A stretch of 16,119 bases of DNA from the NCBI GenBank assembly GCA_023426265.1, contig JAFABA010000027.1, forward strand, positions 1 to 16,119. Direction: 5' to 3'. The position numbers were made by a program, and so were the translations under genes. Every line of letters starts with the position of its first letter. Within the stretch, counting starts at the first letter, position 1. Of the stretch, positions 12,606 to 16,119 are shown in pieces. Source of the DNA: Bacillota bacterium (GTDB lineage: Bacteria; Bacillota; Clostridia; Christensenellales; CAG-138). The notes under the pieces were generated by a model. The model searched no databases. It worked only from the letters and a program-made list of their open reading frames with translations, and was not told the DNA's origin.

Positions 12606-13853
12606 ATGCAGGAAAATTACAAAGACATACTCCTTTCGCCCATCAAAATCGGCAACCGCACCAGCCCCAACCGCTTTTTTGTGCAGGCCATGGAATGTAC
12701 GGACGCGGATGATAACGGAAATCCTTCCGCGCTGACGGTGGAGCGCTACTCCAACCTGTTTAAAGGGGAAGCGGGCGTCATCACCCTGGAAGCCATCACG
12801 GTAACGGATGAATGTCGCAGCCGCCTGAACCAGCTTTCCATCATGCCCAAGAACGCGAAGCCGCTTGCGAAATTCGTGGGCGATCTGAAGGCGTTGAACC
12901 CCAACACATTGCTCGTGTTCCAGCTGACCCACTCCGGGGAACTGAGCAACCCCGCATTCTCCCGCCGTGTTACCGTAAAGCCGCTGCCCGGTTTTGGCGG
13001 CGAGCTGATGACGGAAGCGGATGTCGAGCACATCATGGACCAGTTCGTGATGGCTGCGCGCATCGCGTATGACGCGGGCGCGGACGGCGTGGACTTAAAG
13101 CTCTGCCACGGCTACCTCGGCTCCCAGATCCTGCGCCCTTACAATGACCGCAAGTGGAAGTACGGCGGTTCCTGGGAAAATCGCAGCCGCTTTGCATACG
13201 AACTCTATGAGCGCGTACAGAAGGAAATTAACGATCCCAACTTCCTGATTGGCTCCAAGGTTTCCGCATGGGAAGGCTTCCCCGGCGGCTTTGGCACGGA
13301 AGGCCCGGATTCCCCGATTATCGACCTGACGGAACCCATCGCGCTATTGAAAGGGTTGGAAGAGCGCGGCGCGCAGTACTTTGTGCAGTCCGGCGGCAGC
13401 CCGTCCATCACCACCTCCATCACGCAGGCCGAGCGCAAGGCCGCTTACTTTGCTTTTCTGCACACCACCTGGGCCAAGGAATTCAAAAAGGCCGTCAAGC
13501 CGGAAACCGTCATCATCGGCTCCAACTATTCCGTATTCCGTAACGGCAAAAACGGCATCCTGGCCGTGGAGCCGGAAAACAACAGCATGTTCCACTACGG
13601 CTCGAAGTTCATTGCCGAGAACAAATTGGACATGGTGGCCCTGGGCAGGCAGAGCTTTGCCGATCCGTTCCTTCCCAAGAAGCTGCGCGAGGGCAACGAG
13701 GCGGACATCAAGTGGTGCACGGTATGCGACAACTGCCTGGAGCTTTTGATCCGGCAGCGCGAGATCGGCTGCTGCACCTACAACAAGCACTATACCGACG
13801 TGCTGGTGCAGACCAGGAAAGAGTTCGGCCAGTTGAAGGCGAAGCACACCTGA
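12606..13853 (+). CDS. NADH:flavin oxidoreductase / Old Yellow Enzyme homologue with C-terminal Fe-S cysteine cluster
   Basis: The 415-residue product has the FMN-binding TIM barrel of the OYE family: LLSPIKIGNRTSPNRFFVQA (residues 9-28), the HGYLGSQILRPYND region followed by KYGGSWENRSRF (the hallmark YGGSxENRxRF), and GRQSFADPF near the end. The C-terminus carries Cys371-x2-Cys374-x2-Cys377-x11-Cys389 (Cys390 adjacent), which matches the 4Fe-4S motif of the dienoyl-CoA reductase/trimethylamine dehydrogenase branch. That branch normally continues for some 250 residues with FAD and NAD(P) domains, and here the protein stops. Electrons must come from another protein, or the enzyme does non-classical chemistry. 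The start ATG has AGAAGG upstream. It is first in a rightward operon with sugar enzymes, so a keto-sugar or unsaturated sugar derivative is a possible substrate (inference). Confidence 0.88.
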   Translation: MQENYKDILLSPIKIGNRTSPNRFFVQAMECTDADDNGNPSALTVERYSNLFKGEAGVITLEAITVTDECRSRLNQLSIMPKNAKPLAKFVGDLKALNPNTLLVFQLTHSGELSNPAFSRRVTVKPLPGFGGELMTEADVEHIMDQFVMAARIAYDAGADGVDLKLCHGYLGSQILRPYNDRKWKYGGSWENRSRFAYELYERVQKEINDPNFLIGSKVSAWEGFPGGFGTEGPDSPIIDLTEPIALLKGLEERGAQYFVQSGGSPSITTSITQAERKAAYFAFLHTTWAKEFKKAVKPETVIIGSNYSVFRNGKNGILAVEPENNSMFHYGSKFIAENKLDMVALGRQSFADPFLPKKLREGNEADIKWCTVCDNCLELLIRQREIGCCTYNKHYTDVLVQTRKEFGQLKAKHT

Positions 13854-13886
13854 TCAATAAATGCGAAGGAAACAGGAGGGAAGAAT

Positions 13887-14870
13887 ATGAAACTTGGCTT
13901 TTTTGCGGCAAACTACGCGCACTTGTCGCTTGAAGAAGTTGCGAAGATCATGGCCGCGAACGGCTATGAAATGATGGAGATCCCCGCTTACAGCGGCTGC
14001 GGACAGTTCGATTGCGATGATATCTTGGGTTCCGGCAAGGCGGAAGCGCTCAAAAAGATGCTGGGCAACTACGGCGTCACCATTTCCGGGCTTTCCAACC
14101 ATGCGGACTCCCTTTTGATACTGGGGCCCCACACGGAAGATACGGATAAGCTCTTTAAGGGCACCAAGGAAGAGAAAATCAAGTACGGCACGGAAAACCT
14201 GTTAAAGACCGCGCGTGCCGCGAACGCTTTGGAAGTCCCCGTGGTCAACGGCTTCACCGGCGTCACCAACTGGGGCAGGTACTTCCCGTTCCCCAGCGCC
14301 GACGGCTGGAGCAAGATGGAAGAAGAATTCCGTGAACTCTTCGTGCCCATACTCGACAAATTCAGGGAATACGGCGTGAAATTCGCTGTGGAACCGCATC
14401 CCAACAACATGATCTACGATATCCATACCGCCAAGCGCGCGGTCGAACTCGTAGATAACCACCCCTGCCTGGGCTTCAACCTTGACCCGGCGAACCTCAT
14501 CTACCTTGGCCTCCGGGTGGAAAATTTCATCGACGAACTCGGCGACCGCATCTTCCACGTCCACGCGAAGGACGGCGAAATTGTGGAGCACAACATCCAG
14601 CGCGGCGGCATTTTGATGCAGGGCGACTGGCAGCGCATCGACCGTGCGTTCCGCTTCCGTATCCCTGGCTGGGGCAGTGTACCCTGGAAGAAGGTCATCA
14701 CCGAGCTGTCTCTTGTCGGCTACGACTATGTATTGAGCTACGAGCATGAGGACGTGACGATGTCCGTGGGCGACGGCGTGGAAAAGGTCGCAGCCTACCT
14801 CAAGCCCCTGATTATCAAAGCGCCCTACGAAGGCCGCCGCGATAAGATATTCAACAACCCCAGAGATTAA
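13887..14870 (+). CDS. Sugar phosphate isomerase/epimerase (xylose isomerase-like TIM barrel)
   Basis: The 327-residue product belongs to the AP-endonuclease-2/xylose isomerase-like barrel family. Likely metal ligands are Glu169 (FAVEPHPNN), Asp200 (NLDPANLI), His226 (IFHVHAKDG) and Glu286 (SYEHED). The GWGSVPWKKVITELSLVGYD segment (about 261-280) is typical. Family members isomerise or epimerise keto-sugars, dehydrate inosose (IolE-like) or cleave C-glycosides in gut bacteria, so the reaction is open. The ATG at 13887 follows AGGAGGG, 33 bases after the OYE-like gene. Its stop TAA is directly followed by GGAGGG, the ribosome site of the next gene, showing a tightly coupled operon. Cytoplasmic, with no signal peptide. 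Confidence 0.88.
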   Translation: MKLGFFAANYAHLSLEEVAKIMAANGYEMMEIPAYSGCGQFDCDDILGSGKAEALKKMLGNYGVTISGLSNHADSLLILGPHTEDTDKLFKGTKEEKIKYGTENLLKTARAANALEVPVVNGFTGVTNWGRYFPFPSADGWSKMEEEFRELFVPILDKFREYGVKFAVEPHPNNMIYDIHTAKRAVELVDNHPCLGFNLDPANLIYLGLRVENFIDELGDRIFHVHAKDGEIVEHNIQRGGILMQGDWQRIDRAFRFRIPGWGSVPWKKVITELSLVGYDYVLSYEHEDVTMSVGDGVEKVAAYLKPLIIKAPYEGRRDKIFNNPRD

Positions 14871-14881
14871 GGAGGGAGCAT

Positions 14882-15940
14882 ATGCCCGAAACCATGAAGG
14901 CACAGGTCGTCAAGGCGCCCTATCAAATGGAATATGCCGATGTGCCCATCCCCGAGATCAACGATGACGAAGCGCTCATCAAGGTCAAGGTCTGCGGCAT
15001 CTGCGGCTCGGATTGGAGCATTTATACCGGCAAGTATGCCGCGGATAAGCTGCCCATGATCACGGGGCACGAGTTCTGGGGCGAAGTCGCCAAGGTCGGT
15101 AAGAACGCAAAAGGGCTCAAGGTTGGCGACCGCGTCGCGGTGGACATCTGCCTGACTTGCGGCACCTGCTACTTCTGCCGCCGGGGCGACGGCCTTCTGT
15201 GCGAAACGTTCACCCAGCTTGGCATCCATACGGACGGCGGCTTTGCGGAATACGTGAAGGCTCCCTGGAAAAACTGCTACAAGCTGCCCGACACGATGGA
15301 TGATTATACCGCCGCGTTTGTGGAACCCCTGACGGCTGTTATCCACGCCGCGCAGCGTATGGACGCCCCCATTGGCTCCAGCGTCGCCATCATCGGCTGC
15401 GGCCTCGGCATTCTGCATGCCGCGCTTGCCAAAGCGCGTGCCTGCGCACCCGTCATCGTGATCGGCCGCGGCAAGGCGAGGCTGGAAGCGGCAAAGAAGA
15501 TGGGCGCGGATTATATCATCGACATCAATGAAACGCCCGACCCGGTGGCGGAAGTCAAGCGGCTGACGGGCGGCGTTGGCGTAGACTTTGTGATCGAATC
15601 CGTCGGCACGCCGGAAACCTACGAGCAGGCGTTCAAAATGCTTCGCCGTGGTGGCAAGCTCGAAGCGTTCGGCATCGTGGGCGAGGGCCAGACCATACCG
15701 CTGGAGCCCAAGGAATTTGTCCTGGGCGAAAAGAAGGTCAGCGGCTCCTGCGCAGGCATCGGCAACAACTGGGGCGAGGCGATCACGCTCCTGCAGTACG
15801 GCATTATCAAACCGGAAGTGATGTATTCCATGGCCGTGCCGCTTTCGGAGCTGGAGGATGCGCTCAAGGAGATCCGCGCCAATAAGAGCCTTGTCAAGGT
15901 GTTTGTTTGCCCGGAACTCAAGGAACGCGTATACTTCTAA
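14882..15940 (+). CDS. Zinc-dependent medium-chain dehydrogenase, second copy type (polyol/sugar dehydrogenase)
   Basis: The product is 352 residues. The catalytic zinc ligands are Cys41 (GICGSD), His63-Glu64 (GHEFWG) and Glu148 (VEPLTA). The structural zinc lobe is CGTCYFCRRGDGLLC, with Cys93, 96, 99 and 107. The nucleotide loop is GCGLGI (172-177), a variant of GxGxxG, followed by VIGRGKARLEAAKKMGADYI, where Arg after the second beta strand may favour NADP. It oxidises or reduces a sugar, polyol or keto-sugar intermediate. It differs clearly from the MDR enzyme at 2971-4011, so the locus has two separate steps of this kind. The ATG at 14882 follows AAGGAGGG, which overlaps the preceding stop. 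The substrate is unknown. Confidence 0.9.
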   Translation: MPETMKAQVVKAPYQMEYADVPIPEINDDEALIKVKVCGICGSDWSIYTGKYAADKLPMITGHEFWGEVAKVGKNAKGLKVGDRVAVDICLTCGTCYFCRRGDGLLCETFTQLGIHTDGGFAEYVKAPWKNCYKLPDTMDDYTAAFVEPLTAVIHAAQRMDAPIGSSVAIIGCGLGILHAALAKARACAPVIVIGRGKARLEAAKKMGADYIIDINETPDPVAEVKRLTGGVGVDFVIESVGTPETYEQAFKMLRRGGKLEAFGIVGEGQTIPLEPKEFVLGEKKVSGSCAGIGNNWGEAITLLQYGIIKPEVMYSMAVPLSELEDALKEIRANKSLVKVFVCPELKERVYF

Positions 15941-15970
15941 CATCGTTTTAAATACCCTATAGATTTTTAC

Positions 15971-16006
15971 GGGTGGCCGCTTGCCAAATAGGGCGGGCGG
16001 CCATCC
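15971..16006 (+). repeat. 10-bp stem-loop between the MDR gene and the PfkB-type kinase gene
   Basis: GGGTGGCCGC (15971-15980) pairs with GCGGCCATCC (15997-16006), allowing one G-U pair, around a 16-base loop that itself has a GCC/GGC inner pairing. No T-run follows on either strand, so it is not a classical terminator. It may moderate or process the transcript between the two genes. Confidence 0.5.
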
Positions 16007-16036
16007 GAATACGCGGGCAGGCCCGAGGGAGCAAAC

Positions 16037-16119
16037 ATGATTTTAACCGTCACACTCAACCCCGCGATGGATCTGCTGCTGTTTGTGGACTCCTTCGCAT
16101 TCAACACCACAAACCGCGT
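16037..16119 (+). CDS. PfkB-family kinase, 1-phosphofructokinase/tagatose-6-phosphate kinase type, N-terminus only (cut by window edge)
   Basis: Only 27 codons are present. The peptide MILTVTLNPAMDLLLFVDSF matches the conserved start of FruK/LacC-type kinases (MIxTVTLNPAxD). Most of the fold and the catalytic GAGD motif are outside the window. The ATG at 16037 has GAGGGA upstream. The gene lies 96 bases after the MDR gene with a hairpin between them, so it may or may not share the transcript. It would phosphorylate a sugar phosphate to the bisphosphate before aldol cleavage. Confidence 0.75.
   Translation, partial: MILTVTLNPAMDLLLFVDSFAFNTTNR

Noticed and set aside
14867..15943. 358-residue open frame on the minus strand
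   Set aside because: It mirrors the MDR dehydrogenase gene on the opposite strand. Its composition (rich in Ala, Asp, Arg, His) is that of an antisense shadow, and no motif was recognised.
15971..16006. Intrinsic terminator after the second MDR gene
   Set aside because: The stem is good, but no T-run follows on either strand, so it is listed only as a hairpin.
1..16119. Mobile element, CRISPR array, tRNA/rRNA or phage signature
   Set aside because: No transposase or integrase motif, no regular spacer-repeat array, no tRNA-like cloverleaf and no terminal repeats were seen by reading both strands.

Overview
The window looks like a carbohydrate-utilisation locus from a moderately GC-rich Clostridia-type Firmicute, perhaps an anaerobic gut or rumen Christensenellales/Oscillospirales-like lineage. 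The evidence is strong AGGAGG-type ribosome binding sites, near-consensus sigma-A promoters, DeoR and LacI regulators and oxygen-sensitive-looking enzymes. The taxonomic call is an inference and is weak. Coding density is very high. No tRNA, rRNA, CRISPR array, insertion sequence or transporter gene was seen, and no gene-free stretch exceeds about 250 bases.

Left part, minus strand (7497 down to the left edge): eight tightly spaced genes in one direction. In transcription order they are a xylulokinase-like FGGY kinase, a DeoR regulator, a Gfo/Idh/MocA dehydrogenase, a zinc MDR dehydrogenase, a phosphotriesterase-family lactonase-like hydrolase, an AroE-like dehydrogenase, a cupin-type phosphoglucose isomerase, and a 2-hydroxyacid (phosphoglycerate-type) dehydrogenase cut by the left edge. 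Two good promoters drive this block, one before the kinase and one between the DeoR gene and the Gfo/Idh/MocA gene. Both carry the same TYGATAAN-AAAY-type repeat, probably the DeoR operator.

Middle, minus strand (9895 to 7669): a two-gene unit of a divergent DeoC-type aldolase and a second FGGY kinase (TTG start), closed by a hairpin terminator at 7593-7626. A 243-base divergent control region (9896-10138) separates it from the rightward genes.

Right part, plus strand: a 740-residue regulator that fuses a complete LacI-type repressor (HTH plus periplasmic-binding-like sensor) to a complete ABC-type extracellular solute-binding-protein domain with no signal peptide. Then, behind its own consensus-like promoter and a leader of about 160 bases, come an Old Yellow Enzyme homologue with a C-terminal Fe-S cysteine cluster but no FAD/NAD domain, a xylose-isomerase-like TIM-barrel isomerase/epimerase, a second zinc MDR dehydrogenase and, at the edge, the start of a PfkB/1-phosphofructokinase-type kinase.

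Taken together the genes suggest oxidation of a rare sugar, polyol, cyclitol or sugar derivative (MDR, Gfo/Idh/MocA, AroE-like and OYE enzymes), hydrolysis of a (phospho)lactone, isomerisation, phosphorylation by three kinases, and aldol cleavage. The substrate cannot be read from the sequence. The most unusual element is the LacI-solute-binding-protein fusion, a candidate two-ligand cytoplasmic sugar sensor.
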